A DNA stretch of 49,351 bases. It comes from CAYZAW01 sp964476505. Lineage in GTDB: Bacteria; Bacillota; Clostridia; Christensenellales; CAG-138. The stretch is from contig CAYZAW010000009.1 in NCBI GenBank assembly GCA_964476505.1, positions 1 to 49,351 on the forward strand, in the 5' to 3' direction. The notes below the pieces were generated by a model that was not told where the DNA came from, searched no databases, and was given only the letters and a program-made list of their open reading frames with translations. Made by a program: the position numbers and the translations under genes. The number at the start of each line of letters is the position of its first letter. Within the stretch, counting starts at the first letter, position 1. This document shows, piece after piece, positions 32,152-40,704 of the stretch.

Positions 32152-33273
32152 GTGGTTACAATTCAGGAGATCACGGAAAAAAAAGACATCAAAAAATTCA
32201 TTGCCTTTGCCAACGATATGTATCGGGACAATCCCTATTATGTGCCGGATACCTTCGATAGCCAGGTGGCAGATTTTATACGGGACAAGAACCCTGCGTA
32301 CGAATACTGCGATTCCAAATGCTTTTTAGCCTATCGGGACGGGAAAATCGTTGGGCGCATCGCCGCGATCTACAACGAGCACGCCAACCAAAAGTACGAC
32401 CGCAAGGAAATGCGGTTTTCCCATGCGGATTATATCGACGACGACGAAGTGGTGGACGCACTGTTTGCGGCGGTGGAAAAATGGGCCAAGGAATTGGACT
32501 GCGTGCTGGTGCACGGGCCCTTCGGCTTTACGGATATGGATCGGGAGGGGCTGCTGATTCAGGGTTATGACAGGCTCAGCCAATTCTTTGTGTATTACAA
32601 CCATCCGTACTACAAAACCCAGATGGAGCGCATGGGCTACGAGAAAGACGTTGACTGGATCGAATACCTCATTAAGCTGCCGGAGCAGCCGGACGAGCGT
32701 TTGGAGCGGCTTGCTACCATGGTTCAGCGCAGGCTCAAGCTGCATCCCGCGGAGCTGAAGAAAAAGGCGGTCATCAAAAAATACATCGAGCGCGTATTCA
32801 AGCTGTATAACGAGGCTTATTCTGTTCTGTACGGCATGGTGGCGCTGACCCAGGCGCAAATAGAAAAGTATGTAGGAGAGTTCTTCCCGCTGGTCAACGA
32901 AAACACCACCTGCATCGTGCTGGACGAAAACGACGATGTGGTAGCCTTTGGCGTATCGTCTCCCTCTATTTCCCGGGCGCAGCAAAAATGCCGCGGGCGC
33001 ATGTGGCCCTTTGGCTGGATCGGCCTGTTGCAGGCGTTAAAGGGTAAAAACGATACCCTCGACCTGCTGCTGATTGCCGTTAAGCCGGAGCTGCAGGGAA
33101 AAGGCGTGAACGCCATCGTTATGAACCAACTTTTGAAGAACGCCATCAAGAAGGGCATTCGCTATGCGGAGACCGGGCCGGAGCTGGAAATGAACGATAA
33201 AGTACAGTCCCAGTGGAAAACCTTTGAAACGGAGCAGCATAAACGCCGCCGCAGCTTTGTAAAATACCTGTAA
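32152..33273 (+). CDS. GNAT-like N-acetyltransferase family protein
   Basis: A 373-residue protein, if the GTG at 32152 (preceded by a GGGGGGGA ribosome site) is used; ATG 32134 is an alternative. It belongs to a group of about 370-390-residue GNAT-like proteins with N-terminal IAFANDMYRDNPYYVPDTF, FLAYRDGKIVGRIAAIYNEHAN, VHGPFGFTDMDREGLLIQGYD and a C-terminal acetyl-CoA-binding-type part with LLLIAVKPELQGKGVNAIVMNQL, where Q-G-K-G stands for the Q/RxxGxG loop. The acceptor is unknown. It appears monocistronic, between two terminators. Family call is good; the reaction is not known. Confidence 0.75.
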   Translation: MVTIQEITEKKDIKKFIAFANDMYRDNPYYVPDTFDSQVADFIRDKNPAYEYCDSKCFLAYRDGKIVGRIAAIYNEHANQKYDRKEMRFSHADYIDDDEVVDALFAAVEKWAKELDCVLVHGPFGFTDMDREGLLIQGYDRLSQFFVYYNHPYYKTQMERMGYEKDVDWIEYLIKLPEQPDERLERLATMVQRRLKLHPAELKKKAVIKKYIERVFKLYNEAYSVLYGMVALTQAQIEKYVGEFFPLVNENTTCIVLDENDDVVAFGVSSPSISRAQQKCRGRMWPFGWIGLLQALKGKNDTLDLLLIAVKPELQGKGVNAIVMNQLLKNAIKKGIRYAETGPELEMNDKVQSQWKTFETEQHKRRRSFVKYL

Positions 33274-33302
33274 GCCGAAAAAACAATATGAATTCCATTA
33301 TG

Positions 33303-33328
33303 CGCCGGTGCTCAGCACCGGCGTTTTG
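33303..33328 (+). terminator. Terminator after the GNAT-like gene
   Basis: Nine-bp perfect stem CGCCGGTGC/GCACCGGCG with a TCA loop and a TTTT tail, 29 bases after the stop. Confidence 0.8.
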
Positions 33329-33391
33329 TCCGTCATAAATCCTGCATCAATGGCGTAATATCAAAATAAACAAATAAAAAGTAAAATATAG

Positions 33392-33420
33392 TTGACAAAC
33401 TGTAATCCGTGCCATATAAT
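33392..33420 (+). promoter_or_regulatory. Perfect consensus sigma-A promoter
   Basis: TTGACA (33392-33397), 17-bp spacer, TATAAT (33415-33420): all 12 bases match. It lies 43 bases before the membrane protein/XRE gene pair in an AT-rich stretch that stands out from the GC-rich surroundings. Such a strong promoter usually needs a repressor; the XRE protein it drives is the obvious candidate. Confidence 0.85.
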
Positions 33421-33463
33421 GCTCCCATAAAAAGAAATAGAAAAAACAAAGGAGCGATAGAAA

Positions 33464-34018
33464 ATGAGTCAGTCATATGTATGGGGGTATTTTGCAGGCG
33501 TATTGGTGGCCTTGCTGGTGGCGCTTGCCGCGTTTCTTGCGTTTAAGGCCAGGCACAAGAATGCCAACAAGTACGACGAGCGGCAGGAACGCGCCCGGGG
33601 CGTTGCGTTCAAATATGCGTTCTTTACGCAATTGGGGTATAGCAGCTGTATGATGATATTAGATCAGGTGGTCACACCTTGGGCGGATCGCAGTATGGAG
33701 ATATTCATTGGCGTAGTGATCTCGGTATTCGTATACGCAGCCATCTGCATCAAAAAGGACGCATACATTTCCTTCATGGAAAAACCGCGGGTATATGTGG
33801 TTATGTTCTCCATACTAGGCGGCATCAATGCGATGATCGTACTAGGATCTATCGCAAGCGGCGCTCCATTCATCAAAGACGGGCTTTTAACGTTCCGCGC
33901 TGCCAACCTAGTTTGTGCAATACTGCTGTTGACGCTTGCGGTGGTGCTGCTGATCAAAAGCCGGAAGGACGATGCGGATGAAGGGGAAGAGAATACTGAT
34001 CTTCGTGAGAAGGAGTAA
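33464..34018 (+). CDS. Membrane protein paired with an XRE regulator
   Basis: A 184-residue protein with about four to five membrane helices (near 8-28, 52-70, 80-96, 110-130, 143-163), and an acidic cytosolic tail (KDDADEGEENTDLREKE). The motif KYDERQERARGVAFKYAFF after the first helix (DERQ-x-x-x-RG-x-A) is seen in the DUF2178-like/DUF3796 small membrane proteins that Bacillota encode beside short XRE regulators. Function of that family is unknown. Four bases separate it from the regulator gene, and AAAGGAG precedes its ATG. It is the first gene after the perfect consensus promoter. Confidence 0.65.
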   Translation: MSQSYVWGYFAGVLVALLVALAAFLAFKARHKNANKYDERQERARGVAFKYAFFTQLGYSSCMMILDQVVTPWADRSMEIFIGVVISVFVYAAICIKKDAYISFMEKPRVYVVMFSILGGINAMIVLGSIASGAPFIKDGLLTFRAANLVCAILLLTLAVVLLIKSRKDDADEGEENTDLREKE

Positions 34019-34021
34019 GCC

Positions 34022-34213
34022 ATGAAAAACTTGCGATTGAAATCGGCGCGAGCGGGAATGGATCTTTCCCAGCAAGCGCTGGCGGACGCCGTCGGTGTAT
34101 CCCGCCAAACCATCAACGCCATCGAAATGGGGGATTATAACCCCAGCATCAACCTTTGCATCGCCATCTGCCGCGTGCTTGGAAAAACCTTGGACGAGCT
34201 GTTCTGGGAGTGA
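34022..34213 (+). CDS. Small XRE-family (YozG-like) transcriptional regulator
   Basis: A 63-residue single-domain Cro/C1-type helix-turn-helix protein. The DNA-binding part is LKSARAGMDLSQQALADAVGVSRQTINAIEMGDYNPSINLC, followed by the short end LGKTLDELFWE typical of the YozG/HipB-like small regulators. AAGGAG overlaps the end of the upstream membrane gene, so the two are coupled. It probably autoregulates the promoter at 33392-33420. A 10-bp inverted repeat 58 bases downstream is another possible binding site. Confidence 0.85.
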   Translation: MKNLRLKSARAGMDLSQQALADAVGVSRQTINAIEMGDYNPSINLCIAICRVLGKTLDELFWE

Positions 34214-34270
34214 GTTGCGGCGAACATAATTGGCGGCGGCGGAGTATACGGATAACGCCTCCTAAACAAT

Positions 34271-34302
34271 GTATACCATATCCTTGCGGGGGTATGGTAT
34301 AC
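34271..34302. promoter_or_regulatory. Inverted repeat overlapping an extended -10 promoter
   Basis: GTATACCATA (34271-34280) and TATGGTATAC (34293-34302) are perfect complements. The right arm holds TGGTATACT, an extended -10 element, 57 bases before the aldolase-like gene. It could be an operator, or a terminator for the XRE gene; no T tract follows. Confidence 0.45.
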
Positions 34303-34359
34303 TGCTGTTTATGGAGCTATTCTATATAAACAATACAATTTACGGTTGCAGGAGCGAAT

Positions 34360-35397
34360 ATGATACGGTTTGAATGTGATTATTTAGAAGGTGCACACCC
34401 GTCGATCATGGAGCGGATGTGTTCCACCAACATGGAGCAGACCCCCGGCTACGGGGAGGACGCGCACTGTGAACGGGCGCGGGCGTATATCCGCCGGGCT
34501 TGCGATGCGCCGGAGGCGGATGTACATTTTTTAGTGGGCGGCACACAGGCCAACACCACCGTGATCGCCTCCGTGCTGCGGCCTCATCAGGGCGTGCTTG
34601 CGGCGGTGACCGGGCACATCAACGTACATGAATCGGGCGCTATCGAGGCCACCGGCCACAAGGTGCTGGCGCTTCCCAGCGCAGACGGAACCATCACCGC
34701 GGCGCAGGTAGAAGCCGCTGTTGCAGCCCATTATCAGGATGCGACGCATGTGCATATGGTGCAGCCGGGCATGGTGTATCTTTCCCATCCCACGGAGAAT
34801 GGCACCACCTACACCAAAGAAGCGCTTACTGCTATCAGCGAGGTATGCAGGCGTTGGCACATGCCCCTGTTTTTAGACGGCGCTCGGCTGGGCTACGGCT
34901 TGGCGGCGGCAAACAGTACGCTATCACTTCCAGATATCGCCCGGCTTTGCGATGTGTTTTACATTGGCGGCACAAAGGTGGGCGCGCTGTTTGGCGAAGC
35001 AGTGGTCATTACAAATGACAGCTTGAAAAAGGATTTTCGCTATCACATCAAGCAACACGGCGGCATGCTGGCAAAGGGCAGGCTGCTGGGCATTCAGTTT
35101 GAAGTGCTGTTTGAAAACGGCTTATATGAAAAGCTTGGGCGGCAGGCGGTAGAACTCGCTATGGAGCTGCGGCAGGCGCTGGAAGAGCAGGGGTATGCCC
35201 TGCGGTACGATTCTTCTACCAATCAGCAATTTCCCATACTCCCCAACAGCCTGTTGGCGCAGTTGGAAAAGGAGTATTCCTTCAGCTTCTGGGAGGCGGT
35301 GAGCGACACCCACAGCGCCGTGCGTTTTTGCACCAGCTGGGCAACGCAGCCGGAGCAGGTAAAACGCCTGATCGCGGATATCAAACGGCTTTCGTAA
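34360..35397 (+). CDS. Low-specificity threonine aldolase / beta-eliminating lyase family
   Basis: A 345-residue PLP fold type I enzyme. Marks are the N-terminal FECDYLEGAHPSIMERM, the substrate/PLP part VGGTQANTTVIAS with TGHINVHESGAIEATGHKV, LFLDGARLGYGL (Asp to the PLP nitrogen) and the PLP lysine in DVFYIGGTKVGALFGEA. Members cleave threonine or allo-threonine to glycine and acetaldehyde. The GGAG site before ATG 34360 is adequate. It stands alone after the inverted repeat. Related enzymes (phenylserine aldolase, tryptophanase-like lyases) cannot be fully excluded. Confidence 0.85.
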   Translation: MIRFECDYLEGAHPSIMERMCSTNMEQTPGYGEDAHCERARAYIRRACDAPEADVHFLVGGTQANTTVIASVLRPHQGVLAAVTGHINVHESGAIEATGHKVLALPSADGTITAAQVEAAVAAHYQDATHVHMVQPGMVYLSHPTENGTTYTKEALTAISEVCRRWHMPLFLDGARLGYGLAAANSTLSLPDIARLCDVFYIGGTKVGALFGEAVVITNDSLKKDFRYHIKQHGGMLAKGRLLGIQFEVLFENGLYEKLGRQAVELAMELRQALEEQGYALRYDSSTNQQFPILPNSLLAQLEKEYSFSFWEAVSDTHSAVRFCTSWATQPEQVKRLIADIKRLS

Positions 35398-35438
35398 GGC
35401 TTATGCCGTATACAAAAGTATCGGTGCCTTTTAACGGC

Positions 35439-36128
35439 TTACGCCAACGCCAGCAGAGCGGCTTTTTTTGCGTGCAAATAGGCGGTGTCAAACAGAGGAA
35501 CGGCAGCGTCCTCCTCATTTAATAGCATCCCAAGCTCTGTGCAGGCCAAAAGCACGCCCTCTGCGCCTTGCTTCACCAGTTTTTGAATGATGGCTGACAA
35601 CGCCGCTTTGGATTTTTCGGATACTACCCCCACGCAAAGCTCTTGAAAGATCACCCGGTCTATGATGAGAATATCCTTTTCCTCCGGAATGATCGTTCGG
35701 ATGCCCGCTTGGGCTAGGGTATCCCGGTAAAACGCTTCTTGCATGGTGTACCGTGTTCCTAACAGCGCTACGGTGCGGATCTGCTTTTCTTGCAGCGCCT
35801 CCGCCGCCACCTCGGCAATATGCAGCAGAGGAACGGATAGGCGCGCTTGCAGCTGCGGCGCGACCTTATGCGGCGTGTTGGAGCAAAGTAATAGAAAGTC
35901 CGCACCCGCCTGCTCCAAGTATAGTGCAGCCTCCGTCAGCAGGCTTTCGCACGCGCTCCAGTTACCAGTGTCTTGTAATTCCGCCAGCTGTGCAAAGTCC
36001 ATGCTGTACAGCAAAAGCCTTGCGGAGTGCAGCCCGCCAAGCTGCCGGCGCACCTGTTCATTGATGGTTTTATAGTATTCGGCGGTGCTTTCCCAGCTCA
36101 TGCCGCCAATCATGCCGATGGTTTTCAT
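35439..36128 (-). CDS. Aspartate/glutamate racemase family protein
   Basis: A 229-residue PLP-independent racemase. The first catalytic Cys is in LLLCSNTPHK and the second in GVLLACTELGML, facing each other across two similar lobes; the N-terminus TIGMIGGMSWESTAEYYKTIN is typical of the aspartate racemase/YgeA subgroup. It would interconvert L- and D-aspartate or a related amino acid. The ATG at 36128 is chosen; upstream in-frame starts add residues without family likeness. It lies 26 bases downstream of the TolB-like gene on the same strand. Confidence 0.88.
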   Translation of the reverse strand: MKTIGMIGGMSWESTAEYYKTINEQVRRQLGGLHSARLLLYSMDFAQLAELQDTGNWSACESLLTEAALYLEQAGADFLLLCSNTPHKVAPQLQARLSVPLLHIAEVAAEALQEKQIRTVALLGTRYTMQEAFYRDTLAQAGIRTIIPEEKDILIIDRVIFQELCVGVVSEKSKAALSAIIQKLVKQGAEGVLLACTELGMLLNEEDAAVPLFDTAYLHAKKAALLALA

Positions 36129-36154
36129 GGGCACTCTCTTTCGTACCAAATGCT

Positions 36155-37045
36155 TTAGTTCAATTCATAGCGCACAAACGCCAAGCGTGTACTGTCCGGA
36201 GACCAGGAATTCACGTTCATGGTGCCTTGCCCGCCAAACAGCGGCAAAAGGGTTTGCTGGTTGGTGCCGTCTGCGTTCATCAGCTTCAATTCTACATGCT
36301 TGTTGGCGGGATGGTCGCCCGGAGCCACGTCGCCTTTTTTGTAGGAAACAAAGGCCACCAGCCTTCCGTCCGGCGAAACGTGAGGGAACCAGTCGTTGCT
36401 GTCCTCTTGCAGCATATGCGTTTGCTCGCTGCCGTCCGCGTTCATGCGCCAAACCTGCATCAAACCGCTTCTGGTGGAGTTGAACCAAATGTGCTTGCCG
36501 TTTGGCGCGTACTCCGGGCCATCGTCCAAGCCGGGCTGGTCGGTCAGCTGGGTTTCCGTGCCGCCTGTTGCGGGAATGGTGTAAATATCATACTGCCCGT
36601 TTCGTTCCGCGCAGTAGGCAAGGGTGCTGCCGTCCGGCGACCAGCCGTGCAGGTAGCTTGGCGCCATGGGCGTTACCAGTACGGGCGGCACAGTCTCCCG
36701 TAGCGATAGGATATAGATGCGGGATTCGTGATCTTCCTTTGTGTGATGGCTTACGGCGAGGCGGCTGTGGTCGAAAGAAAGCACATGGTCGTTATTGCAG
36801 TAGGTGCAATAAGCGGTATCCACCTGTGATACGCTGCTGTCGTTCATATCAAACCGCCAGATACGGCCTTTGGAATTGTATAAAAGCGCATTATCGGTTT
36901 TTAGCCAGTTGGGCGCTTCTATCACAACGCCTTTCAAACGCATGAGTTCCTTGCGCTCTCCGGTAAAAACGTTTATGCTTTCCAATATGCTTGTGGTGTG
37001 CGAATCGTCGCGTACGGGGGCGGGTGCGTTTTTCACGGTATTCAT
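36155..37045 (-). CDS. TolB-like beta-propeller protein
   Basis: A 296-residue protein built of WD40-like (PD40/TolB) repeats: GWSPDGSTLAYCAERNGQYD, YAPNGKHIWFNSTRSGLMQ, HVSPDGRLVAFVSYKKGD and SWSPDSTRLAFVRYEL. There is no signal peptide or membrane helix, so unlike TolB it should be cytosolic. Similar propellers in Bacillota are annotated as TolB-related or oligogalacturonate-lyase-like, with no proven role; a protein- or saccharide-binding function is plausible. An ACGAGG site precedes ATG 37045. It is probably co-transcribed with the racemase gene. Confidence 0.75.
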   Translation of the reverse strand: MNTVKNAPAPVRDDSHTTSILESINVFTGERKELMRLKGVVIEAPNWLKTDNALLYNSKGRIWRFDMNDSSVSQVDTAYCTYCNNDHVLSFDHSRLAVSHHTKEDHESRIYILSLRETVPPVLVTPMAPSYLHGWSPDGSTLAYCAERNGQYDIYTIPATGGTETQLTDQPGLDDGPEYAPNGKHIWFNSTRSGLMQVWRMNADGSEQTHMLQEDSNDWFPHVSPDGRLVAFVSYKKGDVAPGDHPANKHVELKLMNADGTNQQTLLPLFGGQGTMNVNSWSPDSTRLAFVRYELN

Positions 37046-37203
37046 ATGTGCTGCCTCGTTTCATAGTAATAAAGATTAGGCGCGGTTTTGTATATGATAG
37101 TACATAAAGGAAAAAATCTCAATGGCAGCGCAAAACGATGCGGGCGTTTCTTCAGAAAAAGCCTGCTATCATACAATAGGGAGCAGCGGGTACGGGAGGA
37201 AGC

Positions 37204-38067
37204 ATGCGGCAAAAATTCATCAAACACAAAACAGCATTGATCGTAACGGCGGCAGTAATAACGCTGGCACTGTTCTTGCTGTGGCAGAATACCGCGCTTA
37301 CGGTATCCCGCCATACCTACACCAGCAGTAAAATCCCGCAAGCGTTCGATGGGTTTTGCATAGTGCATATATCCGACCTGCATAATGCCTCCTTCGGAAA
37401 AGAGCAGGAACGGCTGTTACGGATGATCGCGCAGCAGCAGCCGGATGCGATCATGATCACCGGGGATCTGGTGGACAGCCGCCGGTACGATCTGCTGCCA
37501 GCCATGCAGTTTGTGCAGGGCGCGGTCACAATTGCGCCTACCTATTATGTTTCCGGCAACCACGAGCTGTCCTCCGGGCATTGGGAGGCCATTAAGCGTA
37601 TGGCGAAAACGGCGGGAGCAGAGGTGCTGGAGGATACCTTTACCTCCGTCTCGCGCGGGGGAGAGCGTATACAAATCATTGGCCTTGGAAACGGTACGGC
37701 GCTTGGCGAAAGCAGCACGGCAAACAACCCGGCATTAGGGAAAATGGCTGCTGTGACCGATCAGAATGCCTTTCGCCTGCTTCTGGCGCATCACCCGGAG
37801 CGGTTTTCCTCCTACTGCGAAAGCGGCATGGATATGGTGTTTTCCGGTCATGCCCATGGCGGGCAGATTCGCCTGCCGTTTATCGGCGGGCTGTACGCGC
37901 CAAACCAAGGCTTTTTCCCGACATATACCAGCGGCGCTTATACGGATAAAGGCACCACCATGTTTGTAAGCCGGGGCTTAGGCAACAGCCTGTTTCCCTT
38001 CCGCATTTGGAACAGGCCGGAGGTATTGACCGTTACGCTCCGGCACGAAGCGGACACCGCCGCATAA
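37204..38067 (+). CDS. Metallophosphoesterase (YkuE/YaeI type)
   Basis: A 287-residue protein with an N-terminal membrane anchor (about 10-28) and a calcineurin-like domain: VHISDLHNASFG (D-x-H), ITGDLVDSRRYD, SGNHELSSG and FSGHAHGGQIRLP, followed by the family end FVSRGLGNS. The GNHE and GHAHGGQ variants are typical of the YkuE/YaeI group of envelope-associated phosphoesterases acting on lipid or cell-wall phosphate. GGGAGGAAG lies just before the ATG. It is the second phosphoesterase in the window but belongs to a different subgroup from the one at 13726-14943. Confidence 0.9.
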   Translation: MRQKFIKHKTALIVTAAVITLALFLLWQNTALTVSRHTYTSSKIPQAFDGFCIVHISDLHNASFGKEQERLLRMIAQQQPDAIMITGDLVDSRRYDLLPAMQFVQGAVTIAPTYYVSGNHELSSGHWEAIKRMAKTAGAEVLEDTFTSVSRGGERIQIIGLGNGTALGESSTANNPALGKMAAVTDQNAFRLLLAHHPERFSSYCESGMDMVFSGHAHGGQIRLPFIGGLYAPNQGFFPTYTSGAYTDKGTTMFVSRGLGNSLFPFRIWNRPEVLTVTLRHEADTAA

Positions 38068-38162
38068 ACTGCTTTACGAAACGCGGATTTCCTCGTATGA
38101 TAAATACGGCAGGCAAAGTATGGCATACCGCCGTGCAGATGCCAAGAAGGGGAAACAAGCGT

Positions 38163-39011
38163 ATGATTCAGGTCTCAAAGCTATTTTTTGGTTACACAAA
38201 AGAGCCGTTTATGCGGGATATCTCTTTTTCCGTGGAGGATGGGGAGATATTCGGCTTTTTAGGCCCCTCCGGTGCGGGGAAAAGCACGCTGCAAAAAATA
38301 CTGATCGGCATGCTGAAACGCTATACCGGAAGCGCCGTGGTCAACGGCGTGGAGGTAAAGCTTGCAACGAAGCGTTTTTATGAAAACATTGGTATCGATT
38401 TTGAATTTCCGTCCCTGTACGAGAAGCTGACAGGGCGGCAGAACGTAGAATTCTTTGGCTCCCTGTACGAAAATCAAAAGCGGGATACGGAGGCGCTGCT
38501 GCGCTCCGTTGGATTGCTGACCGATGCCGATAGGCCGGTCTCCGATTATTCCAAGGGCATGAAAAGCCGTTTGAATTTTATCAAAGCGCTGGTGCACGAC
38601 CCGGCCATCCTCTTTTTAGACGAGCCCACCAGCGGCCTTGATCCTACCAACAGCCGCATCATGAAGGATTTGATACTCGAGGAAAAGGCCCGGGGCAAAA
38701 CGATCATTCTCACCACCCATAACATGTACGATGCGACGGAGCTGTGCGACCGCGTGGCGTTTATAGTGGACGGCAGCATCCGTGCGCTGGATACACCGCA
38801 CAGGCTTATCATGGAAAAATCCGCAGCGCAGGTGGAATACACGTATTTAGAAAACGGGCAGGAGCGTACCGGGCAATGCGCCATCGGAGAAACCGCAAAG
38901 GACGCGCTGCTGTTATCGCTGCTTGCCAAAAACAGGATATTGACCGTCCATTCCAAGGAACAAACGCTGGGCGACGTGTTTATGGAAGTAACGGGAAGGC
39001 GGCTTTCATGA
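38163..39011 (+). CDS. ABC exporter ATPase subunit
   Basis: A 282-residue ATPase: Walker A GPSGAGKST, Q-loop-like region, signature YSKGMKSR (variant of LSGGQ, typical of drug/bacteriocin-type exporters), Walker B LFLDEPTSGLDP and H-loop LTTHNMYDA. The last 70 residues form the accessory domain of such exporters (TYLENGQER, EQTLGDVFMEVTGR). The ATG at 38163 has AGAAGGGGA upstream; the longer open frame to 38007 overlaps the phosphoesterase gene. It shares the TGA/ATG overlap with the first permease gene. Confidence 0.92.
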   Translation: MIQVSKLFFGYTKEPFMRDISFSVEDGEIFGFLGPSGAGKSTLQKILIGMLKRYTGSAVVNGVEVKLATKRFYENIGIDFEFPSLYEKLTGRQNVEFFGSLYENQKRDTEALLRSVGLLTDADRPVSDYSKGMKSRLNFIKALVHDPAILFLDEPTSGLDPTNSRIMKDLILEEKARGKTIILTTHNMYDATELCDRVAFIVDGSIRALDTPHRLIMEKSAAQVEYTYLENGQERTGQCAIGETAKDALLLSLLAKNRILTVHSKEQTLGDVFMEVTGRRLS

Positions 39012-39691
39012 GACTTTGGGCGGCATTAAAAAACGAACTGCGCTTTTGCTACCGGTACGGTATCGTGTTTTTATATCTTTTTTTCACGGCGGCGTACGCG
39101 CTGCTGCTGTTTGCCGTTCCCGGGGATGCCAAGCGGGTATTGGGTATTATTTTGATATTTACAGACCCCGCCGCTATGGGCTTGTTCTTTATGGGAGCGG
39201 TGGTACTGTTAGAAAGCAGCCAGCGCGTGCACTGGTCTCTTGCGGTATCCCCCATGACACATGGCGAGTACATCATCGGCAAAGCGGGTGCGCTGCTGCT
39301 CTTGGGTACCGCCGTTGGCGCAGCGGTGGGCGTATGCGCCGGGCTTTCCTTGGGATATGTGCTGCTGGCGGTGCCGTTAGCGTCCGTGCTGTTTTCCCTG
39401 TGCGGGCTGATGGCGGCAACCAAAGCCCAGTCGCTCAACCGCTTTTTGCTGTTGTCCGTTGGGTTTGAGCTTGTGATCTGCCTGCCCGCCATCCTGTATC
39501 TGTTCGATGTGATCACGGGCGGCGTATGGCTGCTGCATCCAGGCGTGGCGGCAATTTCGCTGCTGCGGCAGGAGGCGGCGCTGCTGCTTCCCGCGCTGCT
39601 GTCGCTGCTGCTCTGGGGCGCGCTTGCGGCCATTTTGTGCAACAAAGCGGTGGAACGCTATTTTCTCAGGATGGGAGGTGGCAAGCTGTGA
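39008..39691 (+). CDS. ABC exporter permease 1
   Basis: A 227-residue protein with six predicted membrane helices, beginning WAALKNELRFCYRYGIVFLYLFF. The motif LLESSQRVHWSLAVSPMTHGEYIIGK is like that of the small permeases encoded in pairs in fluoroquinolone-type ABC exporters. Its ATG overlaps the ATPase stop (ATGA), and its stop overlaps the next GTG start, so the three proteins are produced together, as one ATPase pair with two different membrane subunits. The substrate is not known. Confidence 0.82.
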   Translation: MRLWAALKNELRFCYRYGIVFLYLFFTAAYALLLFAVPGDAKRVLGIILIFTDPAAMGLFFMGAVVLLESSQRVHWSLAVSPMTHGEYIIGKAGALLLLGTAVGAAVGVCAGLSLGYVLLAVPLASVLFSLCGLMAATKAQSLNRFLLLSVGFELVICLPAILYLFDVITGGVWLLHPGVAAISLLRQEAALLLPALLSLLLWGALAAILCNKAVERYFLRMGGGKL

Positions 39692-40401
39692 GGGCTGTGT
39701 TATCGGCATTCCGGCAGGTGGTTAGAAGCATCCGGGCGGATTATATGATGCTGGCCTGTGCCGCTGTACCTATTTTGATGGGCGTATTGTTCCGCTTTGG
39801 CATTCCGGCACTGGAAACGCTGCTGTGTGCCGAATTGGAAGAAGCGCAGGTGTTAACGCCCTACTATGGGCTGATCGATCTGTTTCTTGCTGCTATGACG
39901 GCGCTGATGCTGTCCTTTTCCGGTGTGATGGTCATACTGGAGGAGTTGGATAACGGCACGGCGCATTACTTGGTGGTGACACCGCTCGGGCGGGGCGGCT
40001 ATCTTGTTTCCCGCATTGGGATACTGATGCTGCTGTCTATCTTATACAGCGTTGCGCTCTTATGTACATTTACGGTCAGCGGCATGGCGCTATCGGTGAT
40101 GCTGTGCTGTGCGCTTATCAGCGGCGGGCAGGGCGTTGTAAACGCCTTGCTGGTGGCGGCGCTTGCAAAGAATAAGGTGGAGGGCATGGCACTGATCAAA
40201 ATGGCGGGCTTAATGCTTTTAGGCTTGTTTGTGCCCAGCTTTATCAGCGGGCCTGCGGCGTATATCGCAGGGGTGCTGCCTACCTTCTGGATGGCGCTTT
40301 TAGCAAAAACGGGGGCGGCGGTATATGTATTGCCCGCCTGCATCATGCTGTTTTTCTGGACGTGGCTATTCTACGTGAAATTCAGAAAAAAGCTGATATA
40401 G
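39688..40401 (+). CDS. ABC exporter permease 2 (GTG start)
   Basis: A 237-residue membrane protein with about six helices. It starts with GTG at 39688, overlapping the stop of permease 1, with GGGAGGTGG (39673-39681) as ribosome site. The segments RSIRADYMMLACAAVPILMGVLFRFG and LEELDNGTAHYLVVTPLGRGGYLVSRI mirror the corresponding parts of permease 1, suggesting an ancient duplication. It completes the exporter. Confidence 0.82.
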   Translation: MRAVLSAFRQVVRSIRADYMMLACAAVPILMGVLFRFGIPALETLLCAELEEAQVLTPYYGLIDLFLAAMTALMLSFSGVMVILEELDNGTAHYLVVTPLGRGGYLVSRIGILMLLSILYSVALLCTFTVSGMALSVMLCCALISGGQGVVNALLVAALAKNKVEGMALIKMAGLMLLGLFVPSFISGPAAYIAGVLPTFWMALLAKTGAAVYVLPACIMLFFWTWLFYVKFRKKLI

Positions 40402-40430
40402 AACGATAATACAAACAAAGGAGCAGCCGG

Positions 40431-40676
40431 ATGATCTCACAAGAACAGATTGCCCGCATCAACGCGCTGGCAAAAAAATCCCGAACGGAGGAAGGGCTAA
40501 CAGCCGAGGAGCGGGAGGAGCAGGCCGCGCTTCGGCAGGCATACATCACTGCCTTTCGCGGCAGCCTGAAGGCCCAGTTGGACAATACCGTGGTGGTGCG
40601 CCCGGATGGCTCCAGAGAACAGCTTTCGCAAAAGCATTTGGAAAACCGGGTGAACCCTTCTAAGTGGATGCAGTAA
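40431..40676 (+). CDS. DUF896 (YnzC-like) protein
   Basis: An 81-residue, mostly helical protein with the family pattern IARINALAKKSRTEEGLTAEEREEQAALRQAYI-x-FR and a C-terminal HLENRVNP. Members are small cytosolic proteins of Bacillota; B. subtilis YnzC is SOS-linked by its operon, but no molecular function is fixed. An AAAGGAG site precedes the ATG. It is followed after 28 bases by the YcaQ-like gene, which may be a functional hint (DNA damage), though no shared promoter is evident. Confidence 0.9.
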   Translation: MISQEQIARINALAKKSRTEEGLTAEEREEQAALRQAYITAFRGSLKAQLDNTVVVRPDGSREQLSQKHLENRVNPSKWMQ

Positions 40677-40704
40677 CACGCCATACGGCAAAGGAATACA
40701 GTTC

